The notes below the pieces were generated by a model. It made no database searches. It was not told the DNA's origin and worked only from the letters and a program-made list of their open reading frames with translations. Of a stretch of 64,000 nt of DNA, positions 44,359 through 52,972 are shown piece after piece. This stretch comes from Bifidobacterium saimiriisciurei (lineage in GTDB: Bacteria > Actinomycetota > Actinomycetes > Actinomycetales > Bifidobacteriaceae). A program made the translations under genes and the position numbers. The stretch lies in the NCBI RefSeq assembly GCF_010667655.1, contig NZ_WHZU01000003.1, positions 31,533 through 95,532 on the forward strand, read 5' to 3'. Position 1 is the stretch's first letter. Each line of letters starts with the position of its first letter.

Positions 44359-46209
44359 TCACCCCTTGTAGTCGGGGATCGCGGTCCAGCGGTCCCTGAG
44401 GTAGAAGGCGGCCATCTTAGGCTGGCGGTCGCGGGTGAACAGGCCCTTCTTGTTGCCGTTCACGCGCATGATGCCCTCGGTGGTCTGGAAGTCGTTGAGG
44501 TTCCACGGCTGCTCGCCGACGATCCAGTCGTAGGAGTCGAAGATCTCGGACCACATCCTGAACACCTCGACCTGGTATTCCTCGCTCCACATCACGCTCG
44601 GCAGCTTGTGGACCCCGGCCATGGTGTCGGCGCCGTATTCGGAGAACATGACCGGCTTGTCGGGCTCGAGCTCATGCCACCTCTCCAGCTCGGCCTTCAT
44701 GTCGATGAGACCCTTGGAGATCGCATAGCCGCCGTTGACATACCAGCCGTGGTAGCGGTTGAGCATGATGAAGTCGGCCACGTGATGGGTCTTGTCGACG
44801 CCGGCCGGCGCCATCATGATGGACGCGTATGTCTTCGGACGCCTCTGCGTGTCGATCTCGGCGACCAGGTCGAAAATGTTCTCGAAGTAGGCGACGGCGG
44901 CCTCGCTGGTCGTGTCGGGCTCGTTGAGCAGACTCCACGCGCATACGGAGGCGTGGCGCTTGTCACGGGCGACCATCTCCTCCAGGGTGCGGCGGTGGAC
45001 GGCCAGCGTCTCGGTCTGCACGGACTCCTCGTCGAAGAAGGTCTTCGGCTTCTCGTCGCTGACTGCGCCGGACGCGCCGAGGAAGTTCATCGTGGACTTG
45101 AACATGCCGACGGTGGGCGCCTCGTCGATCACGAAGAAGCCGTCGCGGTCGGCCTCGTACAGCTGCTCCTCGGCGTACGGGTAGTGCGATGTGCGGAACG
45201 AGTTCGCGCCGATCCACTTCATGTCCTCGTAGTCGCGCTTGTTGACCACCGGGTCGAAGCCGCGGCCGTGGATGTCGGAGTCCTCGTGGCGGCCGAAGCC
45301 CTTGAGGTAGACCTCGCGGCCGTTGACGAGGATGCGGCAGTCCTTCACCTCCACGGTGCGGATGCCGATCTCGTCGAAGTATTCGTCGATGACGTCGTCG
45401 CCGTCCTTGATGCGCACGACGAATCGGTACAGGTAGGCGGCGCGCAGGTTCCACAGATGGGCGTCCGCGATGTCGATCGTGCCCTCCCTGCCCTCGGCGC
45501 GGGCCACCTCGATGCCGCATTCGTCGAGGACGACGACCTCGACGTCATGATCGCCGGAGGTGGCGACGCGGTAGTCCACGCGTGCGTCGGCGAACACGCC
45601 GTTGAAGTCGGGGCCGGCGTCGATATGGTGGACGACGTCGAGGTCCTCGATGCGCTCGTTCGGCGTGTACAGCAGGCTGACGTTGCGCTGCAGGCCGGAG
45701 TAGTTGTAGAAGTCGAAGTACGGCGCGCTCGTCTTTGTGCCGTCGGGCAGGGTGTGGGTCTCGCCGACCGGCAGCGTCTGCCAGCTCAGCTCGTTGTTGA
45801 GCCTGACGGCCACGGTGTTGTAGTCGTTCCATTTGACGACGTCGTTGATGTGCGCGACGAACGGCAGGAACCCGCCTTCGTGACGGGCGACCTCGGTGCC
45901 GTTGACGAACACGGTGGCCGCATGGGTGGCGGAATCGAAGCGGATGTCGACGCTGCCGTCCTTCCATTCGCCGGGGACGAACAGTTCGGTCACGTACCAG
46001 AAGTCGCCGGTGTATTCGCGCGAGTACTTGTCGGTGAAGACGTCGGCGAAGCTGGCGGGGACGGGCATGTCGGTGGGATTCGGCAGGCCGTTGGCCCACC
46101 CCTCCTTCACGCCGCAGGATTCGGGGTCGAACTGGAAGTCCCAGGAGCCGTTCATGCTCTGGATGCGGCGGGTGGCGGTGACGCGGGGGTACAGGGATGC
46201 GAATGACAT
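44359..46209 (-). CDS. uidA: Beta-glucuronidase (GH2)
   Basis: Hydrolyses beta-D-glucuronides to free glucuronate plus aglycone. 616 residues: sugar-binding domain, immunoglobulin-like domain and barrel. The acid/base is Glu430 in SLLNEPDT and the nucleophile is Glu524 in MFSEYGADT. Asn586-Lys587-Lys588 in NGNKKG supplies the N-x-K motif that recognises the glucuronate carboxylate; the 62-residue gap from nucleophile to this Asn equals that of E. coli UidA (504 to 566). After EAPTVG the active-site loop (MFKSTMNFLGASGAVSDEKP) is about five residues longer than in E. coli, a Loop-1-type feature. It has no signal peptide. Downstream of the GPH symporter gene. Confidence 0.96.
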   Translation of the reverse strand: MSFASLYPRVTATRRIQSMNGSWDFQFDPESCGVKEGWANGLPNPTDMPVPASFADVFTDKYSREYTGDFWYVTELFVPGEWKDGSVDIRFDSATHAATVFVNGTEVARHEGGFLPFVAHINDVVKWNDYNTVAVRLNNELSWQTLPVGETHTLPDGTKTSAPYFDFYNYSGLQRNVSLLYTPNERIEDLDVVHHIDAGPDFNGVFADARVDYRVATSGDHDVEVVVLDECGIEVARAEGREGTIDIADAHLWNLRAAYLYRFVVRIKDGDDVIDEYFDEIGIRTVEVKDCRILVNGREVYLKGFGRHEDSDIHGRGFDPVVNKRDYEDMKWIGANSFRTSHYPYAEEQLYEADRDGFFVIDEAPTVGMFKSTMNFLGASGAVSDEKPKTFFDEESVQTETLAVHRRTLEEMVARDKRHASVCAWSLLNEPDTTSEAAVAYFENIFDLVAEIDTQRRPKTYASIMMAPAGVDKTHHVADFIMLNRYHGWYVNGGYAISKGLIDMKAELERWHELEPDKPVMFSEYGADTMAGVHKLPSVMWSEEYQVEVFRMWSEIFDSYDWIVGEQPWNLNDFQTTEGIMRVNGNKKGLFTRDRQPKMAAFYLRDRWTAIPDYKG

Positions 46210-46317
46210 CGTCGCCTTCTTTCGTGTGCGATGGATCGATGGATGCGGATCGATGATGGATCATCGATGAACGAATGAGGAATGGATGAGGTTTCGGGGG
46301 CTTGGGCGCTTCCCCCA

Positions 46318-46400
46318 GTCCGCTTCGCGGACGGCTCCCCTCGGCCGCGAGGGGAGCCATGGTGGCGTAGATGGGGAAGGGCTCCCCGGCCGGGGAGCCC
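46318..46400. repeat. Bifidobacterial GC hairpin repeat, copy 2, plus third hairpin
   Basis: Three stacked hairpins: GTCCGC-TTC-GCGGAC (46318-46332), GGCTCCCCTC-N6-GAGGGGAGCC (46333-46358) and GGGCTCCCC..GGGGAGCCC (46379-46400). The first two have the same design as the element at 20968. They lie in the spacer between the GPH symporter and uidA and would form in their shared transcript. Confidence 0.65.
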
Positions 46401-46411
46401 TTCGCGGATCA

Positions 46412-47854
46412 TCAGGCCTCGACGGCGGCTTCGCGCTTGGCCTTGAGGGCGGCGGCGTTGGCGTCGACGCGCTTCTTGTTCAGCGGGTAGATGAAGATGA
46501 GGATCAGCAGCATGACGCCGAAGAAGATGGCCGGCAGCAGGGTGACGTACATGTACAGGCCGTCGAGCGTCTCCTGCGACTGCACCACGGCGGCGCCTTC
46601 CTTGTAGCCGATCCAGCCGAGGGCCGCGCCGGAGAACCAGCCGGCGAACGCCTGGCCGAGCTTGCGGGCGAAGGAGTACACGGAGTAGCAGGTGGCGTCC
46701 TCGCGGATGCCCTTGTGCACTTCGATGTCGTCGATGACCTCGGTGATCATGGCCCAGATCACGATGTTGAACAGGCCGATGCCCAGGAAGGTGAGGATGT
46801 ACAGGGCCGAGAACAGCACGGCGTTGGTGGTGTGGATGACGTACAGGGTGAACATGCACACCGCGCCGATGAGGGAGCCGGTGACGCCCATGACCTTGTG
46901 GCCGACCTTCTTGGCGAGCGGCTGGGCGAACGGGGCGATGGCGAAGGTGAGCAGGCTGCACACGAGGTTGACGGTGGAGAGCAGCGCGGAGCTCTTGAAG
47001 TAGTCGGTGAACAGGTAGTTCGCCATCTGCTGCATGAAGAGCATGGCCATGAGCAGGGCGATGGCGGCGCCGATGATGCCGGCCATGGCGCGGGACGAGA
47101 AGGCGCTGCCCAGCATGTGCAGGATGGACTGGCGCTCGGCGCCCTCCTCGGAGCCGGAATGGTCTTCGGACTTCACGCGCTCGGTGGACATCTTGTAGCA
47201 GATGAAGTAGCACAGGAAGGAGCCGATGGCGAAGACGAGCGAGACCCACATGAAGATGCTGGTGCCTTCGCCGCCGCGGATGATCTGGTTGCCGCTGGCG
47301 TCCTTCTCGTAGATGACGAGCGGGGCGAGCACGCCGATGATCAGCGAGGCGCAGGTGGCGCCCACGGTGCGGAAGGTGGAGAGGCTGGTGCGGTGCTCGG
47401 GCTCGGGCGAGATCACGGAGGCCATGGAGCCGTAGGGGATGTTCACGCAGGAGTAGAGGATGCCCCAGATGATGTACGTGACGTACATGTACACAATCTT
47501 GACCGTCATCGAGGAGTTGATGCAGAAGGTCTGGTACATGAGGAACGAGAAGATGGCGACCGGTGCGGCCATGCGCATCATGATGACGCGGTACTTGCCG
47601 TTCGGATGCGTCTTGGCGCGGTCGACCACCACGCCCACGGTCACGTCGGCGAAGGCGTCGATGATGCGGGCGATGAGGAACAGGCCGCCGACCACGATGC
47701 CGGAGATGCCCATGACCTTGGTGTAGAACACCATGAGGAACGAGCTGGCGAAGATGAACATGAAGTCATTGCCCCAGTCGCCGAACATGTAGCCGATCTT
47801 GTCTTTCATGCCGAACGGCTTGACCGCCTTGGCACTGGTGTTTGCTGCGCTCAT
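46412..47854 (-). CDS. GPH-family symporter, probable glucuronide transporter
   Basis: A 480-residue, 12-helix glycoside-pentoside-hexuronide:cation symporter. Markers are GYMFGDWGNDFMFIF at helix 1, DAFADVTVGVVVDR in the first loop and ITEVIDDIEVHKGIRED in the middle. A UidB-like role is inferred from uidA directly downstream (202 bp). The long 388-bp upstream region carries its own operator and promoter. ATG 47854 follows GGGAGGGAAGAAAGCA. Confidence 0.87.
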   Translation of the reverse strand: MSAANTSAKAVKPFGMKDKIGYMFGDWGNDFMFIFASSFLMVFYTKVMGISGIVVGGLFLIARIIDAFADVTVGVVVDRAKTHPNGKYRVIMMRMAAPVAIFSFLMYQTFCINSSMTVKIVYMYVTYIIWGILYSCVNIPYGSMASVISPEPEHRTSLSTFRTVGATCASLIIGVLAPLVIYEKDASGNQIIRGGEGTSIFMWVSLVFAIGSFLCYFICYKMSTERVKSEDHSGSEEGAERQSILHMLGSAFSSRAMAGIIGAAIALLMAMLFMQQMANYLFTDYFKSSALLSTVNLVCSLLTFAIAPFAQPLAKKVGHKVMGVTGSLIGAVCMFTLYVIHTTNAVLFSALYILTFLGIGLFNIVIWAMITEVIDDIEVHKGIREDATCYSVYSFARKLGQAFAGWFSGAALGWIGYKEGAAVVQSQETLDGLYMYVTLLPAIFFGVMLLILIFIYPLNKKRVDANAAALKAKREAAVEA

Positions 47855-48242
47855 TGCTTTCTTCCCTCCCTTGGGATGGCAAGGCCTGATCGATGATGGA
47901 AAGGACGCCCCATGCTCCTTCGTATGGGATGCGTCTCCCTGATGCCAGGATTGGTTGATGTGATTGGTGGATGACGAAGCCGGCACGTGCGACCTTGCAG
48001 GAAACATGCCCGCCGATGATTGGAATTCCGCGGTTTTCTCGATGGTTTTTGGTATCTCTTGCCGCGTTGGTTACCACTCTACGTGACCATGGATGGCCAC
48101 GGGATGTTTTCCACGAGTTTCCGTGGGGGCGTGGGCGCACGGCGACGCCGGCGCCCATACGCCCGAATACGAGAAAAGCCCCCTCGTGGCGAGGGGGCTC
48201 GGAAGGGGACGGTCAGGCCGCCGCGCGGTCGTCGACCGGGCG
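47855..48242 (-). promoter_or_regulatory. GPH symporter promoter region with TTTCCA-N4-TTTCC operator
   Basis: On the minus strand, operator GGAAACTCGTGGAAA (48108-48122) is exactly 26 bp upstream of a -10 TAGAGT (48076-48081), with no good -35. The same operator-26 bp-TAGAGT layout occurs upstream of the GH2 gene at 50722-50768. The region also holds the GH2 terminator (48173-48199) at its far end. Confidence 0.7.
48173..48199 (-). terminator. Terminator of the GH2 gene
   Basis: On the minus strand, AGCCCCCTCG and CGAGGGGGCT form a 10-bp stem with a 3-nt loop, then TTTTC. Confidence 0.88.
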
Positions 48243-50549
48243 TTACTTCCTGATCTGCTGGAGCTGCTGGTTGAGGTAGGCGAGCTTCTGGTCGAGGCCG
48301 TCGGCGTTCTGGGACATGCTGCGCAGCTGGTCGAACATCTCGATGAGGCTCTTGTTGCCGAGCACGCCGAGCATGCTGGCCTTGATCCTCATGTTCGCGA
48401 TGCTGGACGCGGCGTTGGTCACCGTGGCCGAGGCCTCGGGGCTGTCGAGGATGACGCTGACGGTGTCGTGCACGGAGTAGTGCGACTCGTCGTAGGGCGC
48501 GTCGACCGGCAGGCCCTCGTCGGCGGAGACGTCGTCGAACCAGTTCATGACGATGTTGCCGCCTTCGGGGTCGACGAACGTGTAGGGCTCGTACGCCTCG
48601 GCCACCTTCTGCCACGAGGCCGAGTCGACGACGTCGCCGGCATGGGCCTCGACGTGCGTGAAGCCTTCGGCGAGCGGCACGTCCCCGAACACGAAGATGT
48701 GCGGGTCGGCCTGGGCCGAGGCCTCAAGCGTGGCGAACGGCTTGCCGTCGACCACAAGCGAGACGGACGGCTGGTTGGAGTACACCTTCACGTCGATGGC
48801 GTCGGCGGTGCGACGGGCGTAGCGCTTGGAGCAGATGTGCACCATGGGCTCGGCCGACCAGTGGGCCTGGTAGATGAAGAACGAGTCCTTCTTCACCTTG
48901 CGGTCGATGGTCACGAGGCCCTTGTTGTTGCGGCCTTCGACGCCGCCCTCCTTGCGGGCGTCGCAACCGAAGTCGAACATGTTCCACACATGCGTGCCCC
49001 ACAGCCACGGACGCTCGTCGATGATGCGGGCCATGTGCTCGTGGTAGATCGCCTGGTACTCCTCGGAGTAGTCGCCGCACTGCGGGGTGTCGCTGTGGTA
49101 GGAGATGATGCCCTCGCAGCCATACTCCGACAGACCGAACGAACGGTCGGGATGCATGGCGTGGAAGTCGTCGAGCCATGCCTCGTTGTCTTCGAGGTGG
49201 CCGCCGTACCAGCCGAAGTAGTGGTTGTAGCTGAGGATGTCGGTGATCTGGTTGTGCTCGGAGTCCTTCGGCGTGCTGGAGACCTGCGCCATGGTGGTCA
49301 CTCGCGTGGGGTCGAGGCTCTTGGCGAGCGCGTGCAGCTCCTTGAGGTTCTCGACGAGCTTCGGGCTGTCGCCGCCGATGAGGATCTCGTTGGAGATGCC
49401 CCACATCAGGATCGACGAGTGGTTGAAATTCTGGATGACGAGTTCGGTCATCTGGCTGATGCAGTCCTGATGGGCGGCGGGGTCGTCGTTCATCTTGGAG
49501 ATGAAGGGGATCTCCGCCCAGATGACGAAGCCGAGCTGGTCGCACAGGTCGTAGAAGTCCTGCGCCTGCTGGTAGTGGGCGAGGCGGATGGTGTTGGCGC
49601 CGAGCTCCTTGATGAGGTAGGCGTCCTCGACGTGGTCCTCGAGGCTGAGCGCGTTGCCCTTGCCGAGACGGTCCTGGTGGCGGGAGACGCCGCGCAGCGG
49701 GGTGAGCCTGCCGTTGAGGAAGAAGCCTTCCTGCGGGTCGAAGCGGTATTCGCGCACGCCGTGGAGGAACGAGACCTCGTCGAGCACCTCGTTGTGGCGG
49801 ATCACGGTGGCGACGACCTCATACAGGTACGGGTCCTCGGTGCCCTGCCACAGGTGGGCGTCGGGAATCTCGACGAGAGTGCGGACCTTGCCGCCGTCGA
49901 GATCGGCCGGCTGGGCGGCGCAGGCCACCTCGTTGCCGTCCTCGTCGAGGATCTGGAAGTTCACCTGGTCGCCGGCCTTGGCGCCGGTGACCCATGCGCG
50001 GGCGTCGAGCAGCGCGGAGCCGTTCCCGCCGATGGTGGACGACACGGTGACGCCGGGGCCGCCGTGGTAGTCGAGGTCGAAGTGGGTGGGGTTCACGACC
50101 AGCACCTCGACTGGGCGGTACAGGCCGCCGTAGAACGTGAAGTCGGCCATCTGCGGGTAGACGTCGGAGCGTTCCTCGTTGCTGACCTTCACGGCGAGCA
50201 CGTTGCCGCTCGGCATGAGCGCGGTGGTGACGTCCATGCGGAACGTGGAGTAGCCGCCGACGTGGTCGCCGACCTTGCAGCCGTTCACGTAGACCTCGGC
50301 GACGTTGGCCGCTCCCTGGAATTCGAGGTAGACACGCGATTCGGGGGCGTACTGGCCGAGTTCGAGGCGGCGCACGTACCAGCAGGCGCCGCGGTGGTAG
50401 TCGGAGCCGCCGTCCTGGCCGTCGAAGGCGTTCCAGGTGTGCGGCACGCTGACCTCGGTCCATTCGGGGCCGGGCGAGTAGGCGGGCACGCCGTCGATGG
50501 ATTCCTTGGTGAACAGCCAGCCGTCGGCGAGGGTTTCGATGTTGCGCAT
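48243..50549 (-). CDS. GH2 glycoside hydrolase (beta-galactosidase-like)
   Basis: A 768-residue intracellular enzyme: GH2 N-terminal jelly roll (SVPHTWNAFDGQDGGSDYHR), Ig-like domain, barrel, and a roughly 190-residue C-terminal region after it. The acid/base is Glu388 in GISNEILI and the nucleophile is Glu475 in GLSEYGCEG; WNMFDFGCDARKEGG is the conserved barrel-end loop. There is no glucuronate N-x-K motif, so it is not a second glucuronidase. Exact sugar uncertain, beta-galactoside most likely. ATG 50549 follows AAAGGACGGCATCAT. Divergent from a LacI regulator. Confidence 0.9.
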   Translation of the reverse strand: MRNIETLADGWLFTKESIDGVPAYSPGPEWTEVSVPHTWNAFDGQDGGSDYHRGACWYVRRLELGQYAPESRVYLEFQGAANVAEVYVNGCKVGDHVGGYSTFRMDVTTALMPSGNVLAVKVSNEERSDVYPQMADFTFYGGLYRPVEVLVVNPTHFDLDYHGGPGVTVSSTIGGNGSALLDARAWVTGAKAGDQVNFQILDEDGNEVACAAQPADLDGGKVRTLVEIPDAHLWQGTEDPYLYEVVATVIRHNEVLDEVSFLHGVREYRFDPQEGFFLNGRLTPLRGVSRHQDRLGKGNALSLEDHVEDAYLIKELGANTIRLAHYQQAQDFYDLCDQLGFVIWAEIPFISKMNDDPAAHQDCISQMTELVIQNFNHSSILMWGISNEILIGGDSPKLVENLKELHALAKSLDPTRVTTMAQVSSTPKDSEHNQITDILSYNHYFGWYGGHLEDNEAWLDDFHAMHPDRSFGLSEYGCEGIISYHSDTPQCGDYSEEYQAIYHEHMARIIDERPWLWGTHVWNMFDFGCDARKEGGVEGRNNKGLVTIDRKVKKDSFFIYQAHWSAEPMVHICSKRYARRTADAIDVKVYSNQPSVSLVVDGKPFATLEASAQADPHIFVFGDVPLAEGFTHVEAHAGDVVDSASWQKVAEAYEPYTFVDPEGGNIVMNWFDDVSADEGLPVDAPYDESHYSVHDTVSVILDSPEASATVTNAASSIANMRIKASMLGVLGNKSLIEMFDQLRSMSQNADGLDQKLAYLNQQLQQIRK

Positions 50550-50915
50550 ATGATGCCGTCCTTTGTTGTGCGGATACATGGATCCCGCTGCTTCGCGGAA
50601 GTCCGTGTCCCGATGTCGGTTTGCGGTCTGATGGTCGGGTGATCGATGGTTGCAGGATGGAGAACGAGGTGATGGGAATCGGACCGGTACCTCGTCGTCG
50701 GTTCCGTTCCCGTTGACCACCACTCTACGCGGCATGCACATGGCACGGTTTTCTTTCCATAGTTTTCCATGCCGCGGTCGCGTCCCTGTCGTTTACCCGT
50801 CGTTTCGACTGCGAATCGATGGACATCGTCGGCGTGTTGCGTCCGATTCGGCGAGCGATACCGTTTTAATGGATTCTTATCGAGGCCAATGGCGGCCGCA
50901 GTGAGGAGCACGACG
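50550..50915. promoter_or_regulatory. GH2 / LacI divergent promoter region
   Basis: On the minus strand, operator GGAAAACTATGGAAA (50754-50768) lies 26 bp upstream of TAGAGT (50722-50727), which drives the GH2 gene. The flanking CCGTG..CCAT..CATG and the GTAGAGTGGT core are also shared with the symporter promoter near 48,080. A separate LacI promoter was not resolved. Confidence 0.7.
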
Positions 50916-51929
50916 ATGAGCGAATCGACGAAGGTGACCATCCGCGACGTGGCGCGCGAGGCCGGCGTCTCCCCCACGACCGTCTCCCGGGCGCTGTCGA
51001 AGCCCGGCCGGGTGAACCTCGAGACCGCCACCAAGGTGCGCGAGGTGGCCGAACGGCTCGGATACCGCACGAAGAACCTCGAACCGCGGCAGGACGACGC
51101 GCTGCGCGGCATGATCCTGACCACGACCAGCGATCTGAAGTATTCGGTGTTCGCGGATTTCGTCGACGGCATGCAGCATCCGTGCATCGAACGCGGGTTC
51201 ATCCTGCTGACGGCCCTCACCGAGGAGAAGCGCAATCTCGAGCGCAGCACCATCATGCGCATGTCGACGCAGGTGGACGGCTTGGTATTGACGTCGTCGA
51301 GGCTGTCCGACTCCACGATTCGCAAGGCCGCGCAGGTAAGGCCGACGGTCGTGGTCAACCGGCTGGTCAACGGCGTGCAGTCCGTGGTCTGCGACGACCG
51401 GCCGTCGCTGACCGCCGTGGTGCGCAGGCTCAAGGCGCTCGGCCACGAATCCGTCACCTACATCGCGGGGCCGGAAAGCTCGTGGCAGAACGGGCTGCGA
51501 TGGCAGGCGCTGCTGTCGGCATGCCAGAAGGAACGCATGCGGCTGCGGCAGATTCCCGGGCCGCAGGTGTTCGACGAGGAGGCGATGCGCGAATCGTACG
51601 CCGCTTTCTTCGACAATCCCACGACGGCGGTCATCCTGTTCAACGACATCTTCGCCCTGCAGTTCCTCGACGTGCTCACCGCACACGGCGTCAGCGTGCC
51701 GGAGCAGGTGTCGGTCGTGGGCATCGACGACACGACGGCCGGGACCCGATCCACGCCGACGCTGTCGTCCATCCATATTCCCCGAGGCAGGATGGGCACG
51801 CAGGCGGCGACCAAGCTCATCGGCAAGCTGCTGCATATCGACGACGGCGATTCCACGCCCATCGTGAGCTATTCGACGTTCGTGGAGCGCGGCAGCATCG
51901 GCCCCGCCTCCGCGGAGCCGATCGTCTGA
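50916..51929 (+). CDS. LacI-family transcriptional regulator (GH2-linked)
   Basis: 337 residues: HTH VTIRDVAREAGVSPTTVSRA at the N-terminus, a hinge helix and a periplasmic-binding-protein-like effector domain (VSVVGIDDTTAGTRSTPTLSSI). It probably senses the sugar released by the divergent GH2 and acts on the TTTCCA-N4-TTTCC sites, an inference from adjacency. ATG 50916 follows GTGAGGAGCACGACG. Confidence 0.93.
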   Translation: MSESTKVTIRDVAREAGVSPTTVSRALSKPGRVNLETATKVREVAERLGYRTKNLEPRQDDALRGMILTTTSDLKYSVFADFVDGMQHPCIERGFILLTALTEEKRNLERSTIMRMSTQVDGLVLTSSRLSDSTIRKAAQVRPTVVVNRLVNGVQSVVCDDRPSLTAVVRRLKALGHESVTYIAGPESSWQNGLRWQALLSACQKERMRLRQIPGPQVFDEEAMRESYAAFFDNPTTAVILFNDIFALQFLDVLTAHGVSVPEQVSVVGIDDTTAGTRSTPTLSSIHIPRGRMGTQAATKLIGKLLHIDDGDSTPIVSYSTFVERGSIGPASAEPIV

Positions 51930-52022
51930 CCGGCCGGGCAAACGGATGGACGGCATCGCGGCGTCGCCGAACGAACGACGGCGCGACCGGCCGCCGTGAC
52001 ACCGGACCGTTACGATGTCGGT

Positions 52023-52961
52023 ATGACATCACGAACATCCGGTGCGCAGGCGACCGCGCGCAATCCGCATAACGTCCCCTCATCCACGGCCACATTGGTC
52101 GGATTCGCGGCCATCGCGCTGTGGAGCATGATGATGGGCCTGGTGCGCATCGTCTCCGAATCGTTCGGGCCCACGCTCGGCTCGGCGATGATCTACACCT
52201 GCGGCGCCGTGCTGCTGCTTGTCTTCCGCCGTCCGAAGCCGCTGCGGCTTGCACCGAAACGGTACCTCGTCATCGGCGGCGGCCTGTTCGTGTTCTACGA
52301 GTCGTCGATCGCGCTGTCGATCGGACTCGCGTCGTCGGCCGCGCAATCGGTGGAGATCAGCCTCGTGAACTATCTATGGCCGACGATGATGGTGCTGCTC
52401 GCCGCGGCGATATCCCGTCGTCGCCACGCCGTCTGGTTCGCGCTGCCCGGCGCCCTCGTGGCCACGGCCGGCGTGTTCCTTGCCGTCGGCGGCAACAGCG
52501 GTCTCGACTGGCATGTGGCATTGCGTCATGTGGTCGAGAATCCGCTGCCGTTTGCGCTGTCGTTCTTGGGCGCGCTCGCCTGGTCGGTGTATGCCGTGGC
52601 CACGCCGTCGCTGTCGAAGGGCTACGACGGCACGAGCGTGTTCTTCCCCGGCGTGTGCGTGGCGCTGTGGCTGGTGCATTTCGCCTCCGGCGATGGCCTG
52701 CCCGCCGCCACTCCCCCATTGCATGCATGGCTTACGGTGCTGGCCACGGCGGCGGTAATCGCCGGCGGCTACGCATGCTGGGGATTCGGCATCCTGCATG
52801 GCAGCATGGAGAAGATGGCCGTGGCCTCCTATGCCACGCCGGTGCTGTCGGTGGGCGCAAGCTCGCTGCTGCTCGGGCTGAGCCTGTCGATGCCGTTCTG
52901 GGCGGGCACGCTGCTGGTGGCCGCCGGCTCGGTGCTCAACTGGTTCGTCAAGGCGAAGTAG
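52023..52961 (+). CDS. EamA/DMT-family transporter
   Basis: A 312-residue, 10-helix drug/metabolite transporter with two EamA halves (VGFAAIALWSMMMGLVRIVS; FLGALAWSVYAVATPSLSKG). The N-terminal pattern resembles YddG-type amino-acid exporters. There is no Shine-Dalgarno; TACGAT lies five bases before the ATG, so the mRNA may be leaderless. Convergent with the MATE gene at 11 bp. Confidence 0.82.
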   Translation: MTSRTSGAQATARNPHNVPSSTATLVGFAAIALWSMMMGLVRIVSESFGPTLGSAMIYTCGAVLLLVFRRPKPLRLAPKRYLVIGGGLFVFYESSIALSIGLASSAAQSVEISLVNYLWPTMMVLLAAAISRRRHAVWFALPGALVATAGVFLAVGGNSGLDWHVALRHVVENPLPFALSFLGALAWSVYAVATPSLSKGYDGTSVFFPGVCVALWLVHFASGDGLPAATPPLHAWLTVLATAAVIAGGYACWGFGILHGSMEKMAVASYATPVLSVGASSLLLGLSLSMPFWAGTLLVAAGSVLNWFVKAK

Positions 52962-52972
52962 AAGACCATGGC

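Noticed and set aside
46215..46290. GATCGATG-rich stretch as a replication or methylation site cluster
   Set aside because: It is short and irregular, with no DnaA boxes; more likely random AT/GC mix in the uidA leader.
48243..50549. Second beta-glucuronidase
   Set aside because: The GH2 fold is present, but the N-x-K glucuronate motif found in uidA is absent.
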